From contig NC_080072.1 in the NCBI RefSeq assembly GCF_949987535.1, forward strand, positions 55,558,356-55,622,355: a DNA stretch of 64,000 nt, read 5' to 3'. The DNA is from Balaenoptera acutorostrata. Taxonomy: Eukaryota > Chordata > Mammalia > Artiodactyla > Balaenopteridae. The notes under the pieces were generated by a model. It was not told the origin of the DNA. It was given only the letters and a program-made list of their open reading frames with translations, and searched no databases. Every line of letters begins with the position of its first letter. Position 1 is the stretch's first letter. Below are positions 24,030 to 36,700 of this stretch, one piece after another. The translations under genes and the position numbers were made by a program.

Positions 24030-24215
24030 TTCTAACAACCCTGTGAAGGAGGCAGGGCAAGGATGATGATCACTAAATTATAGGTCAGAAAACTGAGACT
24101 TAGAAATATGAAGTGATTTGCCAAGATCACATAATAATAAGTGATGGAACTGGGACCAGAAACCCAGGTTATCTGACTCCTAGTTGCATGCTCTTTTTTC
24201 ATACCAGGCTGCCTC
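24030..24215 (+). repeat. MIR
   Basis: 'ctaacaaccctgtgaaggag', 'aggtcagaaaactgagactt' and 'gatttgccaagatcacataa' give the MIR 3' half on the plus strand. Confidence 0.75.
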
Positions 24216-24724
24216 TTATTAGTTAGTGGTCATTCTTTTCCTTCTCTGCCCTTCCCCAGCCCTCCTGTCTCTCTGCCACTGAATTTCTAACACCTATTAC
24301 CTTCTCCAGGAAAGCCCATCAAAGTCAAATCCAGAGTACTAGAAAAATACACTGCAAAATCAGGACAGGCAGGTCTGGTGAAGACATTCTTTGTTGCTTA
24401 TTTTACCCCATTTACTTCAGAGAGGTAGGAAACTCATAAGAGTCATAAAACTTTGTGAAGAATTTAAAAACTTTAAGACCAAAGGAAACAAAATTGATTA
24501 TATGTTTCAACTCCATTGGTTAAGAAACAAGAAAGCTAAGGGAAGCACATGAGTTGGCTTAAAACATGTTTGCCCAGAGTGTTTGTCTTCCTTGAATTTC
24601 ATGTTTTTGTTTTTGTTTTCTCAGAATAAGACATGATAAAAGCAGGATTTCAAAACCATCTTTCCTGCTTTATACATGGAATCTTTTATTCTAAGTTCAA
24701 TTTTTACTGACTGTAAAGCTTCAC
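24216..24724. other. Non-coding, no identified element
   Basis: No exon or recognised repeat. A T-rich (GTTTTT)n-like stretch lies at about 24603-24620. Confidence 0.4.
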
Positions 24725-24945
24725 AATAACAGTGGAAAGAGCACTGAATTTGGGAGTCAGAAAACGTAGGCTCCAACTTCAGCTCTTTCATTTAATTTTC
24801 ATAAACTGTTTTTGAGTATCAGTTTTTTTTAATGGAGTTAATAGCACCAGCCGTATTTCCCAAGCATAATTGTACAGAACAAATGAGATAATGTCTGTCC
24901 AAGTGGTTTAGAAACTAAAAAGGACTATACAAAATATTAAGTATT
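24725..24945 (+). repeat. MIR
   Basis: 'gtggaaagagcactgaattt', 'gggagtcagaaaacgtaggc' and 'gaacaaatgagataatgtct' follow MIR order from 5' end to 3' part. Confidence 0.65.
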
Positions 24946-26570
24946 ATTCATGCATTTAACAATTCATTAAGGGTCTCCTCTGCATATAGCACTATTCAAG
25001 AGACAAAAGAAAATTCAGAAGTGTAAGATTTGCCTTGCCTTTGCTTAGTTGACAGTTGTTTAGTTTATAATCTGAATGAGTAGATAAGACAAATATTTTG
25101 AAGAACAAGACTTGCAAAAATATTCTCATGCATTATTCAGTCTCACTGCCGTGTGGGACTTAGAGCCTGAGCCCCGGCTTCAGTGAACAGTCTGTTACAA
25201 TGATGGCGTGACTCAGCCTTGCACTGACTGACTTACTTGATGTTTTAGGACCAGGTGTGCCGTTTTTATAGAGACCACATGAATTTCAGTGACCTTAGTG
25301 AGAACACTGAGGAGAAGTATCCTTGGCTGTTTTGCAGCTTGCTGGAATACTTCTGATTCCCTCCAGCGTTTAATGATGTGACTTTGGGAGAAGCAACTAG
25401 TGGCTTTATGTAAGGTCATATCATTTCAGTGGTAAAATCTCTAGATAGTATTTCTGCTGACCTATTTCTGATCTAGTTCTCTATTCCTTTTTATAAATAG
25501 AGAGAATAAAGCTCACTCAAGCTTTTTTGAATGAACGAATGAATAAGAAAGAAAACTAAGAATTTTGACACATTTTAAGAAAATGGGCTTTTTCAGTCAA
25601 TTAAAAATAATGAAAATCTAGAGCAAGTGAGCCAATCTTTGTATAAAACCAGAAGGTAGAGATGTAATAGTTCAACTCTTAAGCCAAACCATCCACCTGT
25701 GAAAATGAGACCCTATCCAGCATTAACATTTTTTTAAAGCCTTACTTTTTAAAAGCAGGTCTGTCTTCTCTCCTTCCCTCCATCATGTGCTCATGCTGAA
25801 TTCAGAACTAGTCTCTAGCAGGTGACCCCCGAGGGACTTAAAAACCCTGTTGTCTAGCTGACGTTGGTTTTTAAATTTAGATCCAATGACATTGTGTTTG
25901 AAGTCTCAAGAGCACTACTTAAGGTAGCTGTATCATATGCGCTTGCCTTTCAAAGTACTCCTTGCAGGCTGGCATCCTCAATAGGAAAAGTGAAGCCTGG
26001 TCAAAAATAAATGAAAAGGAAAGTTTTATTGGAGTTATTTACTCTAAGACAGCTATTTTAGACGGAACCTTGACAAGTCATCTCATTGCCTCCAGACAGG
26101 AACACACAAGGCATATGGGCATCTATAGTATTTTAAATGACCTTGGGGGATGAGGCTTCTTCCATAACTCATTCCAGAGTTTAAACACCCTCGCTTCAGG
26201 AAATTCTTCCCTATATTTAACTTACAGGCCCCCTTCTGCGGTTAACACCCATTTCCGCTTTTTTCTGTCTCCAGTCAGGATGGAGAACAGCTGGCCAACA
26301 TCCTTTGTGTGCTAACCCTCCATCAGTGAGAAACTCATTTGGGCATCCCCGGGCTGCTTTTCTCAACCTCCAGCAACCAAGTCTTTGAACCAAACTGAGA
26401 TCTTTTTCCGTTTTTATTTGTGCCTTGTCTCTCTCTTGTCATTCCTTTTGATTATCAATGAATAAAATTCGGAAAATGTAAAAATATACAGACAAGGGGA
26501 AAACAATAGCCCTATAATCCAGGGAGCGAAACCACTGTTAAGTCAGTTTTCTATGTGTTTCTTATGCAGT
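24946..26570. other. Non-coding intronic sequence without identified repeats
   Basis: About 1.6 kb in which I recognise no element. Small open frames at 25213-25419 (minus) and 25962-26153 (plus) are not supported by splice sites or composition. Confidence 0.4.
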
Positions 26571-26574
26571 TGAG

Positions 26575-26900
26575 ATCATGTCATCTATACCAGCCCTGAA
26601 ATATAGTCTGATCCACATATATAGAAACTTACATTTTCTGGTAGCCACATTGAAAAAAGGTAAAAAGGAATAGGCAAATTAATTTTAATCATAGTTTTTA
26701 TTTAATTCCAATAAAATATTAACATGTAATCAGTATTTTAACTATTAACAAAATATTTTACATTCCATTTTTTATACTAAACTGTCTAAATCCAGTATAT
26801 ATTTTACATTTATAGCACATCTCAAATCCAACTGGCCACCTTGCAGGTACTCAGTACCATGTGACTAGTAGCTATAGTGTTGAAGCACAGTCCTTGCAGT
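26575..26900 (-). mobile_element. hAT-like non-autonomous DNA transposon, probable
   Basis: Phrases 'tggtagccacattgaaaaaa', 'ggcaaattaattttaatcat', 'ttatagcacatctcaaatcc' and 'accatgtgactagtagctat' belong to a common mammalian DNA-transposon family whose ends read 'agccacatgtggctagtggc'. A second copy lies at 47436-47770 in the opposite sense. I do not fix the subfamily name. Confidence 0.5.
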
Positions 26901-27077
26901 TGTATATGCTGCTTTTTTGTCTATCATATCTTAAGCCTTTTACAAATGGCGTTACAAAAATTTTAGCATCATTTTAGTGGCTGCATAGTATTTCATCATT
27001 TAGACTTACTATAACTGTATCTTTAGAAAGTTTTGTTCTTCATGTTATGAGTAACCCTGTAGTATTCTTTTTTTACT

Positions 27078-27398
27078 TCTTTTTTACTTTTTTTTTTAAA
27101 ATTTATTTATTTATTTATTTATGGCTGTGTTGGGTCTTTGTTTCTGTGCAAGGGCTTTCTCTAGTTGCGGCAAGCGGGGGCCACTCTTCATCGCGGTGTG
27201 CGGGCCTCTCACTATCGCAACCTCTCTTGTTGCGGAGCACAGGCTCCAGACGCGCAGGCTCAGTAGTTGTGGCTCACGGGCCTAGCTGCTCCGCGGCATG
27301 TGGGATCCTCCCAGACCAGGGCTCGAACCCGTGCCCCCTGCATTGGCAGGCAGACTCTCAACCACTGCGCCACCAGGGAAGCCCCTTTTTTACTTTTA
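27078..27398 (-). mobile_element. CHR-type SINE, short-body form
   Basis: On the minus strand: head 'ggggcttccctggtggcgca', B box 'gggttcgagccc', body 'tgcgcgtctggagcctgtgc', tail of (AAAT)n seen here at 27104-27121. Flanking 'ttttttac' T-rich repeats are compatible with the target duplication. Confidence 0.93.
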
Positions 27399-27659
27399 TA
27401 TCAACTGTTTCTCAACACATTGCCAAAAGAAAAAAATATATATAAATTATTCCTTTTGGGTGCAACTAATCAAATCCACTTATTCATAAAACAAATATAT
27501 CCACTTAGCATCTACTGTATACTCTGTACTACATTAGATTGGGAAGTGGAGCAGTGGATTTCAAGAAATAGAAGACCAGGTCCCTCCCATACATTGTTTA
27601 CAAGACTTGGCTCCACAGTTGGACTGCACACATATTGTATTTTATTCTGACTTAAATAT

Positions 27660-28010
27660 CCATCCCTTCATTTCTTACTCCCCTCTGCCCCTACATATAC
27701 ACACACAGCCTGGTTGACTCCCCCTTATCCTTCAAAGTGCCAGTCAAAGGGAGCCGCCTCTGCTGAGTCCTCTAGGTGACTGCTGGCTCCCTCCTCCATT
27801 ATACAAAATGTATATTGTGTACAGAGCACCATGGTGTTCTGGTTATTGGCTAACTCTCTGTCTTCTCTACTAGAGTGGAAACTCTTTAATGATAGAAACC
27901 TTATCTCATAAGCCTCTTTATTCCCAGTGCCTAGCAGACTGCCAAGGCAGTGAATGTGGATTTCAGTAATATCTACTGAAATACTTGTTGAAATACAAGT
28001 GATCATATTA
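27660..28010 (+). repeat. L2 3' end
   Basis: 'gagtggaaactctttaatga' and 'ttcccagtgcctagcagact' are the typical 3' end of L2 before its short tail. The upstream part is looser. Confidence 0.55.
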
Positions 28011-28306
28011 AGCATCAGTTGGATAATATAATTACAAGTATTGATCAAGGAGTTCAGAGTTCAGAGAGCTCACTTTAAATTGGCATATGGTTGAAGAAGG
28101 CTTTAACAAAGGAGGTGGGACTTGAATTGGGCTTTGGAAGATGATCATGCTTAAGTGAATGGACGGGAGGTATCATGTTCTAAGAAGCCTGTTTTTCAGG
28201 AGGAATTCTTTAGCATGTGCTAAGTATCAGCAGATAAGCATCTTTCTAGATCTAAAACACTATACTAAGTTTCAAGAAGGCTGTAGAGATATGGTCTTGG
28301 CCCATG

Positions 28307-28675
28307 AAAAACTGTCAGGGCGGGGCTTCCCTGGTGGCGCAGTGGTTAAGAATCCACCTGCCAATGCAGGGGACACGGGTTCGAGCCCTGGTGCAGGAAG
28401 ATCCCACATGCCGCTGCAGAGCAGCAAAGCCCGTGCGCCACAACTACTGAGCCTGCGCTCTACAGCCTGCGAGCCACAACTACTGAGCCCACGCGCCACA
28501 ACCTCTGAAGCCCACGTGCCTAGAGCCCGTGCTCCGCAACAGGAGAAGCCACCACAATGAGAAGCCCACACACCTCAACGAAGAGTAGCCGCAGCTTCCT
28601 GCAATTAGAGAAAGCCTGTGCGTGACAACAAAGACCCAACGCAGCCAAAAAAAAAAAAAAAAAAACTGTCAGGGC
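28307..28675 (+). mobile_element. CHR-type SINE, long form, with perfect target duplication
   Basis: 'aaaaactgtcagggc' occurs at 28307-28321 and 28661-28675, 15 of 15 identical. Between them lie a complete long-form SINE (head 'ggcttccctggtggcgcagt', B box 'gggttcgagccc') and an A-run of about 17 bases. The perfect duplication and pure A-tail suggest a comparatively young insertion. Confidence 0.96.
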
Positions 28676-28839
28676 TTTGCAGAATTAGAAATTACCACTG
28701 GCTGCTTCAGTATGATCTTTGAGTTTAAGCTCTGTTTCAACTTTGGAGTTGTTAAAGGTCATTTTATATGATGCTTGTTCAGTAATCCTTCTGGTAGTGG
28801 ACAGCTGTATATAGATAATAATAAGTATGTCATTATAGC

Positions 28840-29105
28840 TAATATCAAATGACCATTACTGCAAACCAGGCACTCTTCCAAAGCATTTTGAATGTATTAT
28901 TTAGTTAAGTCATTTAATCCTCACAACAGTCAAGTGAATTAGGGCCCATTATCCTCTCTCATCTTACAAATGAGGAAACTGAAGCACAGAGAGGTTTAAA
29001 TAACTTAACATGTAACACAGCCATCAAGTGGAGGAGCTAAGATTTGATCCCAGACAGAACAGCTTTAGGACCTCTACTTTAACTATCACCCTGTACAGCC
29101 TCTCT
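28840..29105 (+). repeat. MIR
   Basis: 'ccattactgcaaaccaggca', 'tcatttaatcctcacaacag', 'tcttacaaatgaggaaactg' and 'aagcacagagaggtttaaat' make a nearly full MIR 3' half, the clearest in the window. Confidence 0.85.
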
Positions 29106-29149
29106 TATAACTATGTTAAGAATAAAATGTTTTATACAGGGATCATTTA

Positions 29150-29861
29150 GCATCTTGTGGTTCCAGAAGAGGAATCCTATTATTATAACCCTCCCCTAGT
29201 TTTCTTCGTTCCTCTGACTGCTCCTTATCTCATTTGCAGGCTCCTCTTCTTCTACCTCATCATAAAAAACTGGAGCTCCTCAGGCTCAGTCCTCAGCCCT
29301 CTTTTCTCTGATTTTATTCTTCTTCACCACCCTTGCCCAGTGATCTTATCTACAACTATCATTTTAATTATCACCCACATTGAAAGGAAGCACACTGTAA
29401 ATCTTCAGCCCAGATCTCTTTTCTGATCAGACCTCTATTCAGATCGCCTCCTGGACCTTTTCACAGCACATTCTGTGTGCCCGTGTTTTTTTCTTCCTGT
29501 CTTCCACCCCAACCATCACGAGCCTCATGGTCTTCCAGTGCTCTGTTTTCAGCGAATGGAATCTCCATCCATTCTTTTACGCTGGCCAGGAAGCCAGCTG
29601 GTTCCTCCCTTTCCCTCTTACCCCCATATCCCACCTTCACAACCTCTGCTGATTTCCCCTAATACGTCTATTTGTCTGTATCTATACATTTCCACTCTGG
29701 CCCAAGCCTCCATCATCTCTCACCTGTACTACTGCACAGCCTGTGGTCCCCCAGCATCTGCTCCAGACCCACTCCACTCTGTTCTCCAGCTTCAGTGAGA
29801 GTGTACCTGTCAAAATACAAATCAATCAATCAGTCTCTTTCTTTCTCTCCTTACCCCCCTA

Positions 29862-29894
<33 letters not shown>

Positions 29895-30365
29895 CCCTAG
29901 CCTAAAACACTTTAATGATTTAAATAAAGAGAAAAGTTCTAAACATGGCCTCTGGGCTTCTGCACAGTCTAGACCTTGTTTTCCTCTTCAGCTTTATCTT
30001 CTGCCATGCTACTCTTCACTTGATGACCTTTTGGATCCTCAAACGTTCTCTCTCTTGACATAGGGTCTTGACATACGCTATTCCTTTTGCCTGGATGTTC
30101 TCACCCACCCACCCACTCTTTACCTGGTGAAGAAGTCTACTAGCCCTTTGAATCTTGGCCTTTGCTGGGTTAGTTGCATAGCATGTGTCAGAGGTTGTCA
30201 TTTTACATTTATATCTATAATTTTGTGACAAATGTCTATCCTCTCCCACTGTAAGCGCCACAGAAGCAGGAACCATGGCTTTTCCAATCACTATTGTATC
30301 CCCAGAGTCTAGTGCACAGTGCCTTGTGCATAGACACTCACTATATATTTGAATGAGGGAGTAAA
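29150..30365 (+). repeat. L2 copy with embedded (CA)n microsatellite
   Basis: The phrase order follows L2: 'tctgactgctccttatctca', 'ctcctcaggctcagtcctca', 'tctctcacctgtactactgc', 'gcctggatgttctcacccac', ending with 'cagtgccttgtgcatagaca'. A (CA)n tract sits at 29863-29892. Translated pieces across it resemble no protein. Confidence 0.65.
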
Positions 30366-32810
30366 TAATTTGGTAATATGTTCTGTTAATATACATACAG
30401 TTTATACTGCACCTCTTGCAGTAGTACAGAGGGCTACAAAAAATAAGGTTCCCGAGACATTGTCCCTGGAGTCCCACAGTCTCTAAGCAGTGATTAAATG
30501 ACGGCTAACTGTCATTTAAGCATTTCTTCCAAAGGCCTCCAGCATCTCTGAAAATGGTGGCAGAGCTGTCCTTTTTTCTTTTAAAATAAACAACTAAGGC
30601 CCCATGGTTCGGTTCATGTCAGAGCTTATTAGAAATGTGATGGTGGTTCAGCTCTAGCAGTGTCTTTCAAAAACTTAATTTCACAGATTCTGCCATTGGC
30701 CTCTGTTGTCTAAAGCTTCCTTTAGCTCTCTCTGCAAGTCTACTTTTTAAATTGTGACCAAGGTTTAAATTTCCCTATCAAGTTCTTTCTGGGGCTGGGA
30801 TGTGACATTGCTATTCCTCTGGTTTCCCTGGCAAAGGTAGATTTTTTTTTTTTTCTAGTTTCAGCATAAACACTTTATCACTCCCATGTTTCAGGTGCTA
30901 TCTAGACACTCCGAGGGGTCATCAGGTATCTTTCCTGGCATCTCTTTCTGTTTCTACAGACCATGTTACAGCCCTCATAATGTTTGTTGCCTTGCCTGGC
31001 TGTGATTTCAGTACATTAAATTTGTGTGATGATTTCTTAAAGTGAAAGCTGATGGGTGAAGTGGTTGACCTGCCAGCTCCTGGGACCTTCTGTCTCCCTG
31101 GAGGATCACTCTCTATTCCCTAATCCCAGGGAGCTCAGCCTTGAGAGAACCAAGCTGGCTTCCAGGTGGGTTCCATGCTGTGGGTACCCCTTCGGCCTCT
31201 GCTCATAGCGTGTGCTGGGACCTTTCTTTTCCAAGGTGGGCCCTGTTGCCCAGGACCACGGAGGCCCTCACATGACAGAGTCTGGGGAAATGGATTTCTT
31301 CAGCTTGCTTGTTTTATCCTTTGCCTGTGGAATTTTCTCTTTCACAAATTCGTCTCTCCATCAGAACTCAGTTTAAATAAAATCTAAAGGCTCCCTTGTT
31401 CAGTTATTCCTTTTTAAACTCTCTGTTTTTATTTAGTCAGGCTTTGGCAGGAAAACTTCTAAGCGGAGCCCAGGGGAAAAGTGACCATTGGCACAGATTT
31501 TAGCCTGTGCTTTGGGCCAAGATTGTTTCTATTTTTATTTTGTTTCTTGTTTTTGTTAACATCCAGAGCACAGATTAAGCACTTTCACTTATCTGTAATG
31601 GTGAGAGGCCTTTAGATTGCTTGCCTGTGGCCAAGATTCTGCATGCTTAAAACTATTAACCCCCAGCTACCTCCTGGGAGATAAGATCTAGCTGTTCAAT
31701 TTGGCTTTTCCAAAAGGAGGCTCTGTGCTTCTACTTGATCTGAGATAGAAAAAGAAGAAAGGTAAATCCCAGCCCTTGCTGGATTTTGAAAGAGGTTAGT
31801 AGCCTAATTTATGGGTTGTCTTTTTTTTTTTTTTAAACTAACTTTATATCATAATTTCTCAGCTGCCAAAAGACATAATTCTACCTCAGCTTCGCCTTGG
31901 CAACCTGCTTTTGGCACTCTGAGCAGCCCTGTCGTTGCTCTGCATTATTTAAGCAGTAATCTTTAAGAAGGTGAGAAACTATTATTGCTTTTTAGCAGAG
32001 TTGACACGCTATTGGCGCAGAGTAGTACCTAGAGCTTCAAACATTTCTAATGGCTGTAAACCAACTTAAACACCTCCATGTAGCTGTCTCACTGCCATGA
32101 GGTCATAGTTTGCTACAAGGGGGAGAAAGAAGAAGATCAAATGTTATTTAAAAGTGTGGGTTGTTGGGGTTTTTTCCCTTCTTTTTAAGTATTCTTATTC
32201 CACTGAGTTGTGGCTGTAGATTTTGGCCAGGATCCAGACAATCTAGATTTAGCATCTTGACCAGCTGTGATCTAGTAATGCTCCTCAGAGGAAGCGTTCT
32301 GTAGGAGGGAAAGACACATATTTGAGACTGTGAATTGTACTCCTTCCTAATACTTTACAGTATGAGACCTGGTTGTAGACAGATAAAACAAGCCCAAGTG
32401 AATCTGAAAGAGAACAGAGGGGAAAAAAAAGTTTTCAAAGAGCTAAAACTTCACTCCAGCTTGAAGAACTCTCTTGAGATGGGAAATCTTTGCATTTTTT
32501 TCTTTATTTCATTTTTCCCTAAGTCTTCACATTCATATCATTCCACGGCAGAATGTATTTCTGTTAATAATTGATACTTAGAATGCATTAGCATTCTTAT
32601 AACAGCATAACAAGTCTTAGGAAGTAAAAATGCCACACAAACTTAAAGTAGGCAAGAAGAGAAGAGAAGGAAAAGGTATCAAGCCACTTGACCTAAAAAG
32701 TGTTATTCTGATTCTCACTCCTCCCTCAAATAGAAGTAGAGCGTGTTTTGGTGGCCAGTCCTATGGATTGGGAGAGAGAAGGAAATTAACATTTATTTAG
32801 TCAGACTCCC
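30366..32810. other. Repeat-free intron block of about 2.4 kb
   Basis: No SINE, LINE, MIR or DNA transposon can be recognised in this interval, only short homopolymers (T-runs at 30842 and 31822). In an intron otherwise dense with repeats this is the longest clean stretch. It may hold conserved non-coding or regulatory DNA; no exon is supported. Confidence 0.4.
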
Positions 32811-32814
32811 TCTG

Positions 32815-33130
32815 TTAAAGCACAGTTAGTTGCTTTGTGATCTTAGGCAGGTTACCTAACCTCTGTGCCTCAGTTTCTTCATCTGTAAAATGAGGATGTA
32901 TACTTCATAGAGATGTGAGGATGAAATGAGACCATGTATAAAGCTGTTAACAGATTACTTATTCCCTAGTACTTCATAAATGTTAGTTGCTATTGTTTTA
33001 TTATTAATAATTTATGGAGTACCTACTCATTGTACTAAGAATTTTACTTGTATATTTTGTTTAATCCTGACTACAACAACTGTTAGATGGATGTACCCAT
33101 TTCACAGGAGAGGAAACATAGGTTCGGGGT
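32815..33130 (+). repeat. Two adjacent MIR parts
   Basis: 32820-32985 has 'cttaggcaggttacctaacc', 'tctgtgcctcagtttcttca' and 'tctgtaaaatgaggatgtat'. 32995-33125 has 'tatggagtacctactcattg', 'aatcctgactacaacaactg' and 'catttcacaggagaggaaac'. Both are on the plus strand. Confidence 0.8.
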
Positions 33131-33900
33131 AGTGAAGTGCTCCACCAGTCTCCCATATTTTATAATGGCGGAGTTATATGTGAAGGTCTGGAATATTATA
33201 TATGGGAGATGTGGAAATGGGAACACATTTTGGACCAGTGCTTTCTTACTTTGTTTCCTCTCTCCCAGTCCCTTTTCTGTAAAAAGAGGCTATAGCTTCG
33301 GGCAATAAAACCAACAGAAAAGGAAGATGGGGAGAGAGTGGTGGGGCAAGGACAGTGGAGTGGAATGAACTGGTTCTGCTGTCTCCCGGGTCGGGCTGGC
33401 TTCATGGCGAGGTATTCGTGTAATGGTTATAGAAGTGCTGAACAGGGTCCTTCTCTTTTAGGTTGGGGAAGCAGAGAAAGTCTCCCTCTTATAAAAATTC
33501 CCTCTCCCTGAAGCTAAATTCATACAGAAAAATGACACATCAGAAGTTTGGGGACAATTGGAATGTACCTCAAAGGATTCTAGGAAGCTCTTCTAGTCCC
33601 TCAACATTTGGTAGATCGTGTAAATAGAGGCAGTTGAGCATTTCCACTTGATTCAAAGCCTTTCCCACCCCATGTCCTCAGGAAAAAAGGAAAAACCTGG
33701 AATGAAGTTTCACATTGGGCAGAATAAACCTTTTGATTTAGTACTTTCTCCCCCAAACTCTTTTACACTTGCCTTGACTCCTTTTCTTCTTGCAGGCAGC
33801 TCCCTGATGGGCAGGAGTGGAGATGGGGGTGGGTAGGAGGAGTTCTGAGTTTGTTCCTGCTATAAACATTATTCTGTATAGGAGGAAACAGTAGAAGGAA
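33131..33900. other. Non-coding, no identified element
   Basis: Nothing beyond short purine-rich tracts is seen. Open frames on either strand lack splice context. Confidence 0.4.
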
Positions 33901-33904
33901 TGAG

Positions 33905-34245
33905 ATCTAGATTCTGGTCGTTCCTCTGCTACCTGTTACCCTGTGTTTCCATCTAAGACGTTAATGTCTTTGAGCCTCAGTTACCTCTTCTGTAAAATGA
34001 GGCTAATACTTTTGGAATCCAGAGCCCATGGAAGCAAATAATAATGACAGCAACCACAATTACAGCTACTACTGCCATCGGTATATATGCCAGGCATTCT
34101 GCCAAGGATTTGAAGTGTGTTATTTTATTTAATCCTTACCACAGTCCAATAATCTATTTTACAAAGAAGAAAACTAGAGCACAGAGAAGATAAGTGACTG
34201 CCTACAGTCATATAACTAGTAAGTGGTGAGTTCGACCTTAAGTTA
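33905..34245 (+). repeat. Two MIR copies in series
   Basis: 33905-34015 carries 'tttgagcctcagttacctct' and 'tctgtaaaatgaggctaata'. 34040-34240 carries 'tgccaggcattctgccaagg', 'tttaatccttaccacagtcc' and 'gaaaactagagcacagagaa'. Confidence 0.8.
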
Positions 34246-35337
34246 TAACTCCAAATAGGATCACAGTTGCCGATCCAGAAGTTTGAGCATCCTTTCTCAT
34301 CACCACCACTATCTCCAGATATCTCTAGATATAGCTGAAGAGATAACAAAAGGTAACTGACTGCAGTAAATAAGGACAGAATGAAAAAGAAATTAATGAC
34401 CTTAATTTAGAGAGATCAAGGAAGACTTGATCCAAAGAAGCCAAATTTAAACCAGACTGTCCTCCTTGACCTCTAAACTCCAAGCCACTTGCCTTCTCCC
34501 TCACCATGCTATTGTTTGGGATCCTAGGATATCCTTTTTTACTTGTAGCAGAAAGGCTTATTATTAAGTAATTTAACAGTCCCCGATGTGGTTCAGTTAT
34601 TCAACAACCTATGCCCTGTTTCACTAAACCGTGGCCTAGTAAATTTGTAATTACAATATCTTTGGGTTGTTTTTTAATAAATGCCTTTTAATTGCAGCAT
34701 TAAACCCCAGATGTCATGTTTCCAGTTTGGACCTAAGCCAAGCTAGGACAGGCATCCATTCAAGGCAAACAGCTGATGAGGAGAATGTGTGCAGTGAACT
34801 GGGGGACTCAGTCCAGTTGCTAAACCTCAGGCGCTGTGCCCCCAAATCTAGTGCCTTAGAACATAGGGACCCTTGGCTGAAGTGGGGGATAAAGAAATGC
34901 TACTACATTTCCTGCTGCATCCACTCCTCCCCAGAACACTCAGGTTTACTCTGGTTGTCTCTAAGAGTAGAAATTCCCTGTAAGTTATTCATCACTATTT
35001 AAATACTGTACTAATTTCATTTGATAAGTAAATTGTCAATTGCCTTTAAAAATTGGTCTTAATAATTAGTAAATCTAGGCGTTTCAACCTCTTCTTCCAT
35101 CTAGATAAAATAATTATGAAGCCAGACTGTAATCAGACAAAAAGAATCTTGAAACCTTCTGGGCATTCTTTATTAATCTATCATTTGCCTTTTTAATTGC
35201 TACCTTTCTCTTTTTAGGCAATAGTAGAGGTATAATGTTCCTATTTTTCTTGTAAGAATTTAACTAATACCAAAACGTGTAATGAAGATTCCTTTTAGAA
35301 ACCTTCTATTAAATATGAAAGTCAGAATTATTTTATT
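34246..35337. other. Non-coding, no identified element
   Basis: No recognised repeat or exon. The 111-codon open frame at 34667-35002 has no splice acceptor of quality at its start and no protein-like features. Confidence 0.4.
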
Positions 35338-35661
35338 AAAAATCTATGCATTGGGCTTCCGTGGTGGCGCAGTGGTTGAGAATCTGCCTGCTAATGCAGG
35401 GGACACGGGTTCGAGCCCTGGTCTGGGAAGATCCCACATGCCGCGGAGCAACTGGGCCCGTGAGCCACAATTACTGAGCCTGAGCATCTGGAGCCTGTGC
35501 TCCGCAACAAGAGAGGCCGCGATAGTGAGAGGCCCGCGCACCGCGATGAAGAGTGGCCCCTGCTTGCCACAACTAGAGAAAGCCCTCGCACAGAAACGAA
35601 GACCCAACACAGCCATAAATAAATAAAAATAAATAAATTTTTTAAAAAAATCTATGCATTG
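35338..35661 (+). mobile_element. CHR-type SINE, short-body form, perfect target duplication
   Basis: 'aaaaatctatgcattg' at 35338-35353 and 35646-35661, 16 of 16 identical. The enclosed SINE has head 'ggcttccgtggtggcgcagt' (one change), B box 'gggttcgagccc' and an (AAAT)n tail. Confidence 0.96.
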
Positions 35662-36540
35662 TGTTTTTATACAGAGATACAACAGTTTGTTTTTTAATAG
35701 TAAAACTTTAGAAATATCCTAAATCCACAAAAATAAGAAAATGATTAAGTAAATTATGATATTCCATTCAATGGAGTAGCCATTTAGAATTGTTTACCAA
35801 GAGGTCTGAATAACTTCCAACAACAGGATACAGAATTGTATATATATACTGCAAACACAGCTTTCATTTTGTTTTTTGTTTGTTTGGTTTTGTGTCTTTT
35901 TTAAATTAAACACACATATATAAAATCAAAGTCTGAAAGGAAAATATCCAAATAGTGGTTATTTGATGAGTAATAGGCTTTTGAGTGATTTTTATTTTTT
36001 AATATGGTTTATATTTTTTAGTTTTCCGGGAAATATAAATTATTATAATAATTAAAAATGCATGTGTGTTTGTATATATTTTAATGCAGTCATTCAACAC
36101 TTGAGCTGTTTAGACCTCAGCTATCTTAAAAATTTGGAACATTGCTAAGATTCTGGAAGTAATAAAAAATTAATTCTGAGCAGCCAAAACTAATGTTACA
36201 AAACTCATATAATAAAGCATATTATGCCCAGGATATCTGCTGGTCCATCACTCAAATCCTGTTTACTCTTGCTTTGCACACAATTCTCAAGACATCTACT
36301 TTACAAGAACACAGCAAATTAGAAGCAAATGTCAAAAAAGGAGAAGCGCTCGCAGGCAAGAGCACTGACTCTGCCACACGTGACAGCCTGACAGTTAGAG
36401 AGGACACAGAAAAGCCTGAGTGCAGACTTAAGAACTCAGACTCAGATCCCAGATTCAGAAACACGCCCCTGAAAGGCCCATAGTCTCTCTACTATGTCAT
36501 AGTTAGTAAGACATGTTAATACTGATGGCCCAAAGTTATC
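35662..36540. other. Non-coding AT-rich sequence
   Basis: No named element. (GTTT)n and AT-rich tracts near 35875-35930 and 36030-36090 are low complexity. Confidence 0.4.
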
Positions 36541-36544
36541 AAGA

Positions 36545-36700
36545 AAATACATTTTTTAATTGGAAAATGAATAGATACATGTATATGTATAACTGAATCA
36601 CTTTGCTGTACACCTGAAACTATCACAACATTGTTAACCAACTATACTTCAATACAAAATAAAAAGTTAAAAAAATTTTTTTAAATAAAAAGAAGGGAAA
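36545..36700 (+). mobile_element. LINE-1 3' terminus, very short
   Basis: 'tatgtataactgaatcactt', 'tgctgtacacctgaaactat' and 'accaactatacttcaataca' are the last about 120 bases of an L1 3' UTR, followed by an A-rich tail. It is an extreme 5' truncation. Confidence 0.85.
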
